From Eutreptiella sp. 'Long Island Sound 2002' (lineage: Eukaryota; Euglenozoa; Euglenophyceae; Eutreptiales; Eutreptiaceae): a stretch of DNA of 64,000 nucleotides. This document shows positions 31,039 to 43,300 of the stretch, one piece after another. Both the position numbers and the translations under genes were made by a program. The stretch's first letter is position 1, and every line of letters starts with the position of its first letter. Location of the stretch: assembly GCA_964036045.1 (NCBI GenBank), contig OZ038378.1, positions 139,964,765-140,028,764 on the forward strand, written 5' to 3'. Under the pieces are notes generated by a model, which was not told the DNA's origin, ran no database searches, and worked only from the letters and a program-made list of their open reading frames with translations.

Positions 31039-31214
31039 ATGCAGTTCCTGTTCCAGACCTTTTCAGACCAATGGAAACTGATTTGTCCCACTGCTGCACC
31101 ATGGCGTGCCATTGCTACGGCTCTCAGCTGTGCAAATGCAAGTATTGACGTGGCCCTCTTAGAGGAGGATGCGGCTAAAGTTTTTCACCGGGCTGTCTGT
31201 AGAGAGGAATGCAG
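31039..31214 (+). CDS. ARM/HEAT-like gene, exon 1 (first recognised)
   Basis: ATG at 31039, open to a GTGAGG donor at 31215, reading QFLFQTFSDQWKLICPTA and NASIDVALLEEDAAKVFHRA. The exon is helical and amphipathic. It leaves AG of a split codon, which the exon at 32470 completes as Ser. A TGA lies in frame upstream of the ATG, so this is either the true start or an internal exon with an unmarked acceptor. Confidence 0.55.
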
Positions 31215-32469
31215 GTGAGGTTTCTTGAACATTTTGACTGGTGAAGCTCCCCACCGCTTTACTGCTTGATTTCTTGTCGTGCACTTTGTGCGTACCTGCT
31301 CGAACCCTACCACTGGCAGCAGCTCGCAACACCGAAAATGGGAAGGGCCAAAACAAAATTGGGTCATACAACCTGCTACCGAGGTCGGCCACACAAAGAA
31401 GGTGTTCACAACCTCACATCCATTTCGGCCCAACCAAGCCCCCCCCTCCAACCTCAAGTAGAGTTTCAACTTCCCTGGCAAGATTTCTCCACCCCTAACC
31501 CTACCGTAGCTTGTTGCTCGTAGCTTGTAGCTTGTCCTCCAGTCCCACCCCATGCAAAATACATATACTGTCGTTGTTTGCCCGCGTCGCTCTGAAATTT
31601 TTAAGGGAAATGCCGTTTGAAACCTCTTGTTTCTGGGCGTAAGAAGCGTCACCAAGCCTTGCAGAAATTGTTTATCGTTTTTGACATGGTTTCTTGGCAA
31701 CATTATTGAGTTCAATGTGCCCAGGAGAAGCCTCTTTCCTCTTCAACGATTATCTCTTGGTGATAGTGTGTATGCACTTTAGCCGTTTTGTTCCATTTCT
31801 TTCTGGAGAGGGAAAAGCTAAATGAACTGATGGAAAACGCCACTATGCTTGCGTGATTGAAGTATGTACGGACAACGGATGCTTCAGTGAAATTACTTTG
31901 TCCAAAGTTACCCGAGGAGATGCTCCATGTTATTGCGTGTGACATTTAGTGATGATAGACACCACATGCATAGCATTCAACAAAGTCAAAAGGTGTGGTT
32001 TCCACGTTGTCGCTCATCGGGCCTCAATATGCCCAATTTTAGTGTGCTTGATGTGCAGTTCTCATCCAAAGGAAACTTCGCTTAAAGAGGCATCGACCCC
32101 GAGCCACGGCAGAGACCAACATGAAGCCCCCAGCAAGGGAATGCGAACCACAGTGTTGGCATACATCCGGACCCCGTACGCGCCAACCCCATCTCCCAAC
32201 CTTTTTTGCAAACGCCCCACAGTGCACCTCTATGCACCTCTATCCAGTGCAAACAACCTTGAATATCTCCTGGTATCACATGTGGGGACCCCTAGGTGGA
32301 GGTTTCTACTGCACTTGTCGGCATGGTGTGCACTCTTTGTCGCTACTCACGCATGCAAGTTTTGTGGCGAGAGAGCTTGCGGGGCATCCTTGGACAAGCA
32401 GCACTGTTGAAAGCCATGCATGTGTGCTTTTTGGGGAGGTTCATTCGTTTTTCCTTTGCGTAGGTGAAG

Positions 32470-32674
32470 TATCATGAAGTGGGGGGAGTTGCTCTACCAA
32501 GTGACCTCCACTTCCCAAGAAATTCGTGCCAGGATTGTGCACGATACACTCTTACCCTTTGTGGAGGGGGCCAAAGAGCTTTCTTTAGACGACTGCAAGG
32601 GCATCATCGGGGTCACATTCGGATCTGTGATGGGTTACGTGCATGATCGCGCGACGCGGGAGTTGTTCGAAAGG
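32470..32674 (+). CDS. ARM/HEAT-like gene, exon 2
   Basis: Starts after GTGAAG and ends before a GTGTGT donor at 32675. After completing the Ser codon it encodes 68 full codons (MKWGELLYQVTSTSQEIRAR, LPFVEGAKELSLDDCKGIIG). Using the earlier TAG as acceptor would create a stop, which supports the chosen start. The intron from 31215 is ~1.25 kb and holds nothing I can identify. Confidence 0.55.
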
Positions 32675-32739
32675 GTGTGTGTTCCGGCACCACGCCTGTG
32701 CGCCTCTTTCGTGGGCCAAGCCCTTGTCGCATCCTGCAG

Positions 32740-32844
32740 ATCGTTGGACAGTTTTTGAACAGTCTGCGGACCCGCACCATCTTGGCAGATCGGGAAGTCA
32801 AAAAAGGAGTCGCGGACCTTGCCTCACCATCTTGTCGCAGGAGG
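32740..32844 (+). CDS. ARM/HEAT-like gene, exon 3
   Basis: Acceptor CCTGCAG at 32733-32739, in phase with the previous exon after a 65-base intron. It encodes IVGQFLNSLRTRTILADREV and KKGVADLASPSC, a typical two-helix unit. The end is either 32844 (GTTGTG donor, phase kept with the next exon) or 32857 (stronger GTAAGG donor). A 244-codon antisense frame across 32613-33347 is a shadow. Confidence 0.5.
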
Positions 32845-33117
32845 GTTGTGTGCTGTGGTAAGGGTCCTTGGTGATGTTGCACGCGAGGAATCCCAACCCT
32901 GACTATCATTTTCTTTGGTCGTTGCTTTTGCCGGTGTTTTGTTTCACCTTGCACTATTTCTCCCCTCACACTTCGTGAACAACCTCCTTCACGATGGCTC
33001 GGCATCCCTTGGTTGCTCGCGTTCTTCTTTGCCTTTGGCCCCGAACCCCCTTGCCTCTCCCCCTCGTTCCCTCCCTCCTTCCTTATCCCTCCTAGAAGCG
33101 CATCTTCATGTTGATAG

Positions 33118-33270
33118 GCTCTTGGGAAAGCTGCCTCATTTACGTCAGCGGGTGAAGACTTGTGCAAGGTCGCAGCACACACACTAGGGCGCGAGAAGTT
33201 TGCCCTCACGAAGCTAACGACGGAGGCAAAGGCTGAGGTTTGCATTGTGATCAACTTGCTTGGGATCGTT
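33118..33270 (+). CDS. ARM/HEAT-like gene, exon 4
   Basis: Starts after TTGATAG (33111-33117) and reads ALGKAASFTSAGEDLCKVAA and EVCIVINLLGIV, again alternating helices. The end is approximate; a GTTTCT or GTTATC near 33268-33278 could be the donor. Phase fits exon 3 if that exon ends at 32844. Confidence 0.45.
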
Positions 33271-33949
33271 TCTCGGTTATCTTCTTGGGGCCATACCAAG
33301 CAAGAGTCGGAAAGCAACGGAACACTCATCGACGACCAGACATCCATGAAGGAAAAAAAAAAAGGACACTCCGATTAAACGGGCAAACAACGCCAATTCG
33401 AACGTGTTCGCCCTCGTCTACCAAAAATGACGCAAAAAAGCCGCGAAAAACGTGCCGCGAAACTAACTGGACCCGGTGACATGGTTGGTCAGATGGGTTA
33501 GATGGGTTAGACGAAGCTCGGTTGGAAAGGGCTTCACTTTTTCCGAAGGATTTCGCGTCCAACCATTGGGTGATCTTGATCATCTTTTGAGGTGTACATG
33601 CACAGCCCAAGGAACTAAAGTTTTCAAGCTCGAGCGTGGGTTGTATGGATTCTAACGTCACATCGGTTGTGTTCCGCACATGACTCACATGCTTTTTAGT
33701 TTTGGGTCTTTCGATTTCGGGTTTTGTCTTTTTGTGGCTTGTCCGTCGGGGGTTCAACGAATTGCGGATCGATTGACAAACACCAACCCGGACGAACGGA
33801 TCGTTGGACGGAGAAATGGAAGGGCGAGTTGGACCCCGAGCCTTGTTTTGGCCCTAGGACAAGTCATTTTTCAATCACGCCAACATCTCGGGCCAAGTTG
33901 GTTCCTCTTGTTTTCCGTGGTCACATAACGACCGCAATTCAACCGACAG

Positions 33950-34299
33950 CGCGCATTGGGAGCACTGACTGTTGTTTGCAAGCCATGCATTGGAACTGTT
34001 GCTGATGATGCGCATGACTTGCGACATCCGCAAGGTGGTCATAGCACTTTCGGCAATGCACTTGTTTCTCAGCTGCTAGCATACGTCTCCAAGCTGCTCA
34101 AGTCATTGGTCAGCCACCTCCCTAAAGTGCCAAATTATGTGCTCCCCACCGCCGCCAGCAGCCTCCAAGCTTCCTCACCATCAATGCCTTCTCTACCTGC
34201 TCTCGTCAAGCACTTTGTGGCTCTCGTGCACTCGCTTGCGTTGGGCAAGGGGACAAACTCCGTTATCAATGCTTGCAAGCAGTGCCCCATCTTGTTGGA
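33950..34299 (+). CDS. ARM/HEAT-like gene, exon 5
   Basis: Acceptor ACCGACAG (33942-33949), about 116 codons, donor GTACGT at 34300. Reads ALVSQLLAYVSKLLKSLVSH, ALVKHFVALVHSLALGKG and SVINACKQCPILLE: leucine-rich helix pairs characteristic of ARM/HEAT solenoids. It leaves GA of a split codon. The exon near 35015 begins with the C that completes it. Confidence 0.55.
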
Positions 34300-35014
34300 G
34301 TACGTTTGTTCGGCGGTGTGTTTGTCACAAATTCATGTGCCCGAAGGTTGTGTTCGCGTTCCATTCTTGGTCCGTTGTGTTGCATCGTGTGTGCGGGTGC
34401 TTGTTGTGCGTGCAGGGTGAGTGCCCGACCTCCTAAGCCATGCCATGGTTCCTATGATGGCTGTCCACTTGTTTCGCGAATCCAGCGGGACTAGCAATTT
34501 GTCTGATTTTCCTGCGGAATTGGTATTCAGAAACAAATCGCGTGACCGCCATCCCCCGGTAGAGAAAAGTCTAGTTCGAGTGGCTCACCATTGTCCAACG
34601 TACCCGAGGTGCACGGCACAGGAACGGATATTGAGGTTGGCAATGTTTTGCAGAAAAACATAACAGTGAGATCATTGAGAATGACAACATAGAAGCCAGG
34701 TTGCACTGTCCAATGCAAGCAAAGGTCGTATCTTTGCAGTCGCAGAGCTGGAAAATGCCTTCAGCAGTTCAACCCGATTTCAAGGTGGGCGCACCCTTCT
34801 CACTCCACAACACATGCACCCTGTTTGCCCAACGAAATTTTCGTTCCCATACCGTTGAAGACCACAGCACAGCAGCACTCATAACTTGTTTCCCACATCT
34901 GACATCTCCTTCATCAGCGAAATATCAGGAAGCGCACGGTGGCGGCGATTGTTCGCTTTTCAGGGCACAACACCAATTGTGGGCACCTGTGCTTGGGTTT
35001 TGGCAAAGCTGCAG

Positions 35015-35079
35015 CATGTCACAGTTCCTGAGCTTTTTATTTGACCATGCAAAACGTTACCTACTTGTCATGGAGGGGG
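35015..35079 (+). CDS. ARM/HEAT-like gene, exon 6 (tentative)
   Basis: Acceptor GCTGCAG before 35015. Completes the split codon as Asp and reads MSQFLSFLFDHAKRYLLVME. The donor is uncertain (GTCGTT near 35080). Other small exons may exist between 34300 and 36285. The rest of that interval holds a 12-bp CATTGTCTT tandem near 35335 and no clear gene. Confidence 0.35.
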
Positions 35080-36285
35080 TCGTTCTAGTTGAACCCATGT
35101 GGCTAATTTCGCCTCCAAGATGGGGTGAAGTGGTGTTTGGCCCCCCATCACTTGCGCGGCTGCGTTTTTAACCAGTTTTGCGCACACATCCGCTGATGGC
35201 CTCCTCGTTTTTCAGCCGCTCATCAAACGTCCTCTCACTGCGATGTCGGTTTTTGAAGCCATGGTTTCAAAATGGCACATTTCTGTCCATAATTTCGTTA
35301 CAGTGGTGCACCTTTGTCACAGGTTCAGTGGCATTGTCTTCATTGTCTTCATTGTCTTTATTTTCTGCACGTTGTCTGGGTGTTCATCAGCACTATGTTC
35401 GTTGGCAACATGGCCATCAGAATAGTCATCTGCACTCTCTTGAAGCAATGCAATCTTCTCCAAGGTGAAGGCTCCCCACATCCAGTTACCCCTCCCATAG
35501 CCCAAGCATAGGATCCCAAGAAATCACCAAATCAGGCATTGAGCTGTATCATAACCGTTAAATGAGGGGCAGGTATCAACGGATGACACATTTGGGCAAC
35601 CCCTAGTGCTAGTGACTGTGGTAGATTCTGTGGCTTGATGTCTGTAGTGTCACCAAAACTTGGTCAATCCACAAGTGGCAACCAGGCGGCCCTGTGTGCT
35701 GTCCCACAACCCAAGTCGCGGTTTTCCGAACAGGGCACATTTTTCCGGCCAGCGAGAGCAGCCAAGTCAAATGACGTGCGCAGTTTCAAGTTCGCAGGTT
35801 GTGTAACGCGCAAAGATTATCCCCCGTCTTCCCCCCCCTGGACAGTACCCTCCAATTTTCTGGGAATGATTGAATGTGAAGCCTGCCAGCTTTGGCAGGG
35901 GAGTTCCACACTTGCCCCCCCTCTTTCACAATCCCCCCTCACGCTGTCCCACATACCCCCGCACAACCACACACACAAGCTCACCTTCCTTAAGTTTTAC
36001 CCCCCCACAACCACACAGCCCGGAGGCACGCCTCCCAGAACCACCATGGTCATTAAACCAGAAACACCCATCGGCAACCTACACCACCTTTCATGGTTTA
36101 ACTCCTGGAAAACGATTTCTCCCCTTGTAATTGATGCACAGGGTCAAGGGATTGGGGCATGGTGGACCATCAAAATTGCAGCCGACGGTGTCAGGGGATA
36201 GCAGGCAGTCTTCAAAGGCCGACACAGCAATGGTCCCCCTGCACAGAATGACACCCAAACCCCCCTAGATCCTTTCCCGTGGCAG

Positions 36286-36540
36286 GTTTGTTGCAGTGAA
36301 GGCAGCGAGTCCCTGCAGTTCATGCCACTGGCTGTGCTGCTGTATCCACTGGTGTTGAAGGCTGGTCCCCCTGCCTCAGACGTGCCCAAGGCACTGCTGA
36401 CGGTGGTGGCCACGGCTGTTGTTCACACTAAAACATCCGCGGACTGGGCCTTGTGGAAGGCTGTCAGCCAGGCAGAGGCCTTCTGGTCCCACATCACCGC
36501 CGCGGAGTATGAGGCTGTACTGTTGCCCAGCATTACGCAG
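36286..36540 (+). CDS. ARM/HEAT-like gene, exon 7
   Basis: Acceptor CCGTGGCAG, donor GTGTGTGC at 36541, 85 codons exactly. Encodes ESLQFMPLAVLLYPLVLKAG, DVPKALLTVVATAVV and HITAAEYEAVLLPSITQ. Phase 0 at both ends, matching the next two exons. The frame continues to 36675 but loses coding character after the donor. Confidence 0.6.
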
Positions 36541-36914
36541 GTGTGTGCATGCACGCCAGAGCACACAGCTGAAGATCAACGGGTGCTGATCCAGCTTAGC
36601 AAGGCTTATGGGAGGCTGCATGACCCAGCAGCAGTACATGGCCCGAGGTTGCGTTCAGTCCCACATACCGTGTAGGGCTGTCCTGCTGAGTATTCATAGG
36701 CTGCAGAATATCACTGTGTAATTGGGCTGGGACCAGTGCGTGAGAATGGGTCACTTGCTAGGTATGTATTTGGGTTGGTGGTGTGATGAATAGCAGCTGT
36801 TTTTTGTGTTGGAGGTTTGATTCTCAGCAGAGTTTTCAATTCGCGTGGTTGTGTATTTTGGGCAGCATTTAGACATGTTGTGGAGTTCCGCTTTAGCACA
36901 AGGCTCATAATGGG

Positions 36915-37020
36915 CGACCTGAAAATTGCTCTGCGGGGGGGGGGGGGGGGTGATATGGACGCCCGCCGAAGGAGGGGGGGGGGGGGTTGGAGAAATGGGG
37001 TTCCGTGTCGGGCCCTTTGT
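36915..37020. repeat. poly-G tracts and inverted counterpart
   Basis: Runs of 13 or more G near 36937 and 36974 follow GAAAATTGCTCTGC. The complement (runs of C then GCAGAGCAATTTTC) occurs at ~39481-39512. The pair brackets the palindromic block, as outer remnants of the same inversion or as two copies of one repeat. G-runs of this length can form quadruplexes and are prone to sequencing-length error. Confidence 0.6.
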
Positions 37021-37099
37021 TTTGTGTAAGAACGGATGTTTGCGCCGAAGGCGCAAGAACACAAAATTCTATTGCCTTCGGCAAGTCCACCTCGCGGAG

Positions 37100-37662
37100 A
37101 ATCTACCCCAAGCAATGCACACACAAAATAGGGGAAAAAACGACATAAATATGGCCTAAAACATGCTTTACATAGCTTGGATGGTCATTTTAAGTGATCA
37201 CGGTGTCAGAAAAATAAGCTTCGAAAACTTCCATTTTTGAGCTGCCCAGGGTGAGAAACTGCACAAGCAGGTTGTGTAGCAATCCCTTGGGAGACCCCCC
37301 CATCCTGGACCTAATACCCAAACTCGGTGAAAAATACGTAAATACGGCCTAAAACATGCTTTACATACCTGGGATGGTCATATCGTGTGGTCACAATATC
37401 ATAAAAACAAGTTTCGAAAACTTTGATTTTTGAGCTGCCCAGGGTGAAAAACTGCATAAGCAGGTTGTGAACCAATCCCTTGGGAGACCCCCCCCCCGGA
37501 CGTAATACCCAAATAGGGTGAAAAACACGTAAATACGGCCTAAAACATGCTTTACATACCTTGGATGGTCATTGTAAGTGATCACGATATCAAAAAACTA
37601 GGTTTCAAAAACTTCGATTTTTGAGCTGCCCAGGGGGAAAAACTGCAACCGAAGGCAATAGA
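37100..37662 (+). repeat. ~195-bp satellite, array 1
   Basis: Three successive units marked by GAGCTGCCCAGGG at about 37239, 37432 and 37623, with shared blocks ACATGCTTTACATA, GATGGTCAT and CAATCCCTTGGGAGACCCC. The same unit fills the palindrome spacer and, in reverse orientation, 48370-48540 and 49040-50075. No coding capacity. Confidence 0.85.
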
Positions 37663-38302
37663 ATCACCTCGCAGAGGTTGTTAGATCAAAGCCAGGCAGG
37701 CGTATATAGGGGAAAACGCCACATACCCCCCCATTTTGGCCTTTTTGGGCCTATTCGCGTACCCTACCCCAAGGGGTTGAATTGTTAGTTTGACCCCTTG
37801 GAAGATCATTATTTTATCCAATAAACGCATCCCCCAATGAGTTTTTGGTCCGGACCCCCCCAGACCCCCCCACTTGAAACACACTTTTTTGAGGTTTTCA
37901 GGGAGGTGGGGGGGGGGGGGGGGGTCAAATTCAAACCCCCTTTTTTTTGGGTCAAAAATCATGAATCTTTTGGTTTTTTTTCGATTTTGAGCCGAAAAAC
38001 TGTTTCCGGGTCCCGACTCCATGGGGTTTGTATGGGGCGGAGTGGGACGAGCACTTCAGCAGTTTATGCACTTTTCAGCCATTTTTGCCATGTTTGCGGT
38101 TTTGGCGACCTCGGTGACCCCGTGGTACCCACTCTGAGGGGTGTGAGTGGGGATGTTGTGATAGCATATGCCTACTAGGATACGAAAGGACGTTTTTTGT
38201 AGTGTGTAGCCTTGCCGACGTCCGGTCAAATGCCTGTGCCAAAGACGCGAAATGGCTGTTTCCACCAATAATGGCCTAGTGAATGGGCCGGTGCACAACC
38301 TG
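37663..38302 (+). repeat. 640-bp inverted repeat, left arm
   Basis: Starts ATCACCTCGCAGAGG and ends GTGCACAACCTG. It is nearly identical to the reverse complement of 38627-39270. The arms differ mainly in G/C homopolymer length. No transposase frame is present; small ORFs in the two arms mirror each other. Confidence 0.9.
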
Positions 38303-38626
38303 CATAAATACGGGCTAAAACATGCTTTACATATCTTGGATGGACATGTTAGGTGATCACGGAATCAAAAAAATAAGTTTCAAAACCTTCGATTTTTGAG
38401 CTGCCCAGGGTGAAAAACTGCATAAGCAGGTTGTGTACCAATCCCTTGGGAGACCCCCCCCCCTCCCCGGGTCCTAATACCCAAACAGGGTGAAAAATAC
38501 ATAAATACGGCCTAAGAAATGCTTTACATATCTTGGATGGTCATTTTAGGTGATCACAAAATCAAAAAAATGAGTTTCGGAAAAAATCAATTTTTGAGCT
38601 GCCCAGGGTGAAAAACGGGACACAAT
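38303..38626 (+). repeat. palindrome spacer made of satellite units
   Basis: 324 bases between the arms, containing most of two ~195-bp satellite units in the same orientation as the array before the left arm. The satellite therefore runs through the palindrome centre. Confidence 0.8.
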
Positions 38627-39270
38627 CAGGTTGTGTACCGGACCATTCACTAGGCCATTATTGGTGGAAACAGCCATTTCGCGTCTTTGGCACAGGCATT
38701 TGACCGGACGTCGGCAAGGCTACACACTACAAAAAACGTCCTTTCGTATCCTAGTAGGCATATATTGTCACAACATCCCCACTCACACCCCTCAGAGTGG
38801 GTACCACGGGGTCACCGAGGTCGCCAAAACCGCAAACATGGCAAAAATGGCTGAAAAGTGCATAAACTGCTGAAGTGCTCGTCCCACTCCGCCCCATACA
38901 AACCCCATGGAGTCGGGACCCGGAAACAGTTTTTCGGCTCAAAATCGAAAAAAAAACCAAAAGATTCATGATTTTTGACCCAAAAAAAGGGGGGTTTGAA
39001 TTTGACCCCCCCCCCCACCTCCCTCAAAACCTCCAAAAAGTGGGTTTCAAGTGGGGGGGTCTGGGGGGGGGGGGGGGTCCAGACCAAAAACTCATTGGGG
39101 GATATGTTTATTGGATAAAATAATGATTTTACAAGGGGTTAAACTAACAATTCAACCCCTTGGGGTAGGGTATGCGAATAGGCCCAAAAAGGCCCGAAAT
39201 GGGGGGGTATGTGGCGTTTTCCCCTATATACGCCTGCCTGGCTTTGATCTAACAACCTCTGCGAGGTGAT
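38627..39270 (-). repeat. 640-bp inverted repeat, right arm
   Basis: Reverse complement of the left arm, ending GCGAGGTGAT at 39270. A single-stranded copy would fold into a 640-bp stem. A third, single copy of the arm lies at 47758-48387. Confidence 0.9.
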
Positions 39271-40309
39271 TTTGGCCCGAAAAATTTTTTTCCACCAATA
39301 ATCCCCCTCCCACACATTTGAGTAGTCAAAATGATTAGTGCGACGTGGGTATCATTTTGAGCCATAGATGTTGGGTTGACCCCCCCCCCCCCGGCACAGC
39401 AGGTCGGGCACCCCCGCCCTGAACCCCTCCCGTCACGGCGGCCAAGGAGGGGGGGGGGTTGGGAAAATGCACCTCCATGCCCCCCCCCCCCCCCCGCAGA
39501 GCAATTTTCTTCCCGCCATGATCCTTGGGCGATGAAGGAGAAAATTACTTGGGGGGGCGGGGGGGGCGGGTTGTATTTGGCAGCTCCAAATATTCGTTGC
39601 AAACATTACGCCAAAAGGTAGTTCTTTGGCGTTACAACCAGACTGCTTTTTGAAACGTTTTGTGGTGATTGTTCAACCAGGCCTTCCTGTGGGTACGTAT
39701 GGTTTCCCCACGAACGCAAACCGATTTGGTGCCAGACCAATAGGTGGTTGCTCGCTCAAGTGCCATACCGTGGTTGGTTGTGAGTAGGGGGGTTTGCACC
39801 AGATGGGGTACTGATTGCCAGCATGAGCCTAGGGACAAGCCACAGCTTGGCCAAATGGCGGTTCCGTTGAACGTGAAAAAAAAGCCATTAGATGCACTAG
39901 ACTAAGGGGCCACAAATAACAATAGAGGCTGGAAAAGACGAGCGCTGCAGTTCGTGGGGGAAAACATTGGAAACAAAGAACAACAATCAACCCCACTTCA
40001 ATTGGGGTGCAGCCAAGGAATGGTGGGCTTGGAACGCCCCCCCAAATGAAGTCTTGGCGCGAGGCTAAAATAACAAACCACAATTATGAGGGGGGGGGGG
40101 GGGGGCTGAGGGGGTCAATTTTGTTTGGGTAGGAACCCCCCTAGGAACCCCTTCCTAGAGCCTGGGACGCGGTGCTCTAAGGGGTGCACCAAATTTCTTG
40201 TAGGCTCGAATGTGGTTTCGTTTCATTTTTGTGATGCCAATTCTGACAACAACACAAGAGCGCACGTTACGCGGGACAACCATTGGGGGTCACCTTTCGC
40301 TTCCTCCCC
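39271..40309. other. intron sequence with C/G runs, no gene
   Basis: Contains C-runs near 39380 and 39481 and G-runs near 39450, 39550 and 40091. Part is related to 36915-37020 in inverse orientation. No open frame with coding character. Confidence 0.5.
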
Positions 40310-43300
40310 CATCGCCGGAAAGTTGTGAAGCAGTAGATAGAAGTAGTAGCCTGGATGTGGGCAATGAAAGCAAAAACTGTGCGATAATAGCAAAAAGTGG
40401 GCAATGAAAGTTGATAGTGCGCGGGTTTCCCGTAAAATGTGCAGAATGGTGGCTAAACAAGCAAGGGGCGGGATTCGGATCCCGCCCAGCAAGAACCAAA
40501 AAGTTAGGGGGTTGGATCTGGGCGATAAATGTGGATACTTGGGCGGGGAGGGGGGGGGGGTGAAGAAAGCCCATAAGAAGATGGCCTAGAAAATGAATTC
40601 GGACCAGGGGCGTGATTGGGATCCCGCCCTAGGAAGAAGCAAGAACTTAGAGCTAGAAAGTGGGCGATGGGAGCATTAACTGGGCGAGAAAAGCAGAAAG
40701 TAGGGGATGATACTGGATACTGGGGCGGCAAGGGGGAGAAAGGCCACATGGGCTTGAAAATGAAGCTAGACCAGGGGCGGAATTGGGATCCCGCCCTAGG
40801 AAGAAGAAAAAACATAGAGCCAAAAAGTAGGTGATGAAAATGAATACTGGCTTGGGCGGGGGAAGAAAGCCCACAAGAAGATGGCCTAGAAAATGAATCC
40901 AGACCAGGGGCGGGATTGGGATCCCGCCCTAGCAAGAAGCAAAAACTTAGAGCCATAAAGTAGGCGATGAAAGTGAATACTGGCCCGGCCGGGGTAGAAA
41001 GCCCATAAGAAGATGGGCTCGAAAATGAAGCCAAACTCGGGGAGAGAATTTAGAACCAGAAAGTAGGCGATGATAGTGGCTAGTGGCCTGGGCGGGGTAG
41101 AAAGCCAAAAGAAGATGGCCTCTAAAATGAATCTAGACCAAGGGCGGGATTGGGATCCCACCCCAGCAAGAACCAAAAACTTAGAGCTAGAAAGTAGGCG
41201 ATGAAAGTGAATACTGGCCCGAGCGGGGGAGAAAGCCAGGGTCGGGATTTATCGAATCCCGCCCTTGAAAGAGGGTAAAAGATGTAGGTTGGAACTGGGT
41301 GAGAAAAGCCAAAAGTAGGCAATGATAGTGGAAAGAGGGCGATGAAAGTAGAAAATAGGCGATAATAGCAAAAACTGGGCGATGATAGCAGAAACTGGGG
41401 CCTGGCGCAAGGAGCAAGAATTCAGAAAGGTGGCGTATAAAGCAAAGGGGGGGGATTCCTTATATCCCGGCCCAAGAAGCAATAGAAAGAAGTACGAGCA
41501 TGAAAGTGGGCGATTGAAGTTGAGAGTGGGGCCTGGCGCAAGGAGCAAGAATTGAGAAAAATGGCGCAGAAAGAGAAGGACGGTAAAAAAGGGGCAGAAA
41601 GCCAGGGTCGGGATTTATCGAATCCCGCCCTTGGAAGAGGGGAAAAGATGTAGGTTGGAACAAGGCGAGAAAAGGCGAAAGTAGGCGATGATATTGGATA
41701 TTGGCCCAACCGGGGGTAGAAAGCCCAAAAGAAGGTGGGCTAGAAAATGAAGAAGAAAAGACTTAGAGCCAAAAAGTAGGCGATGATTGTGGAAAGAGAG
41801 CATAAAAGTGGGCGATCAAAGTAGATAGTGGGAGCGGCTCTTTAGGAGCCAGAATTGAGAAAAATGGTGTAGAAAATCTTGTCAGGACAAGGGCGGGAAT
41901 TGTGGATCCCGCCCCACCCAACAAAAGAGAGAAGTAGGAAGCAGAAAGTAGGCGATGATTGTGGAAAGAGAGCATAAAAGTGGGCAATGAGAGGAGATAG
42001 TGCGACTCGCCCTTTAGGAGCAAGAATTGAGAAAAATGGCCTGGAAAAGCAGGGGCGGTGCTTCTCAATACCGCCTCAGGCAGCATCAGATAGAAGTAGG
42101 AAGCAGAAAGTAGGCGAAAGAGGGTGAATATAGCCTGAAAGTGGGCGATGAGAGTTGATAGTGCGACCCACCCCTTTGGAGCAAGAATAGAGAAAAATGG
42201 CCTAGAAAAGAAGGGGGGCGTGTCCGACCTATAAAGTGGGCGAAGATACTTGATAGTGTGAACCCCCCTTTAGGAGCAATTATTGGAGAAAAGGGCGTAG
42301 AAAGCAAAGGAGCGGTATTTCTCAACACCGCCCCAAGCAGTAGTAGAGAGAAGTGAGAACGAGAAAGTACATTCGCTGGGAGCCTGGCCTTTGGAGCAAT
42401 TATTGAGAAAGATGGGCAAGAATGCAAGGGGCGGGATATCTAGGCAGCAGTAGAGAGCAAAAGGAGCTTGGAAGTGGGCGATGAAAGCAAAAACCGGGCA
42501 ATAATAGCAAAAAGTGGACGATGAAAGTATTAGCTGGGGGCACCGTCTTACGAGCAATTATTGAGAAAGATGGCGTAGAAAGAGAAGGAGAGCCGAAAAA
42601 ACGAGAGCGAAAGCCGCGGTTGTGATTGTCAATCCCGCCCCACCAAGGAGGAGATAGAAGTACCACCGTAGGCGGCACGGCTCCGAGCTGCCCCGTAGTA
42701 GCCAGGATGTGGGTGATGATGGCAAAAAGAGGGCAATAATAGCACAAAGTGGGCGATGAAAGTTGATAGTGCGCGCCGGGGTAGGAGAAAATCCGGATAA
42801 AGATGGCCTAGAAAAGAAAGCAGCACCCATCAGGAAAAAGTCAGAGATAGCCATAGGGGCGGGATATCTCGAATCCCGCCCTAGGAAGCAGTAGATAGAA
42901 GTTGGAGCCTGGAACTGGTCGATGAGAGCATTGACTGGGCGTCCCGTCTTACGAGCAATTATTGAGAAAGATGGCCTGAAAAGAAAGGAGCACATATTGG
43001 GAAAAAGATAGAGATAGCAATAGGGGCGGGATATATCGAATCCCGCCCTAGGAACCAGTACAAAGAAGTAGGAATCTAGAACTGGGCGATGAGAGTATTC
43101 ATTGGGCGCTTGGCCTTAGGAGCAAGAATTGAGAAAAATGGCCGAGAAAATGAAGGAGCACATAACAAGGGGAAAAGACAGAGATAGCAATTGGGGCGGA
43201 ATTTCTCGAATCCCGCCCTAGGAAGCAGTAGAAAGAAGTAGGAGCCCGGAAATGGGCGATGAGAGCATTAACTGGGCGCGTGGCCTCAGGAGCAATTATT

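Noticed and set aside
32613-33347. 244-codon minus-strand ORF
   Set aside because: It overlaps plus-strand exons 3 and 4 of the ARM/HEAT-like gene, which have splice sites and matching phase; the minus frame has neither.
36915-39500. G-runs as telomeric sequence
   Set aside because: They are plain homopolymers without a telomere-type repeat unit and lie inside a gene's intron.
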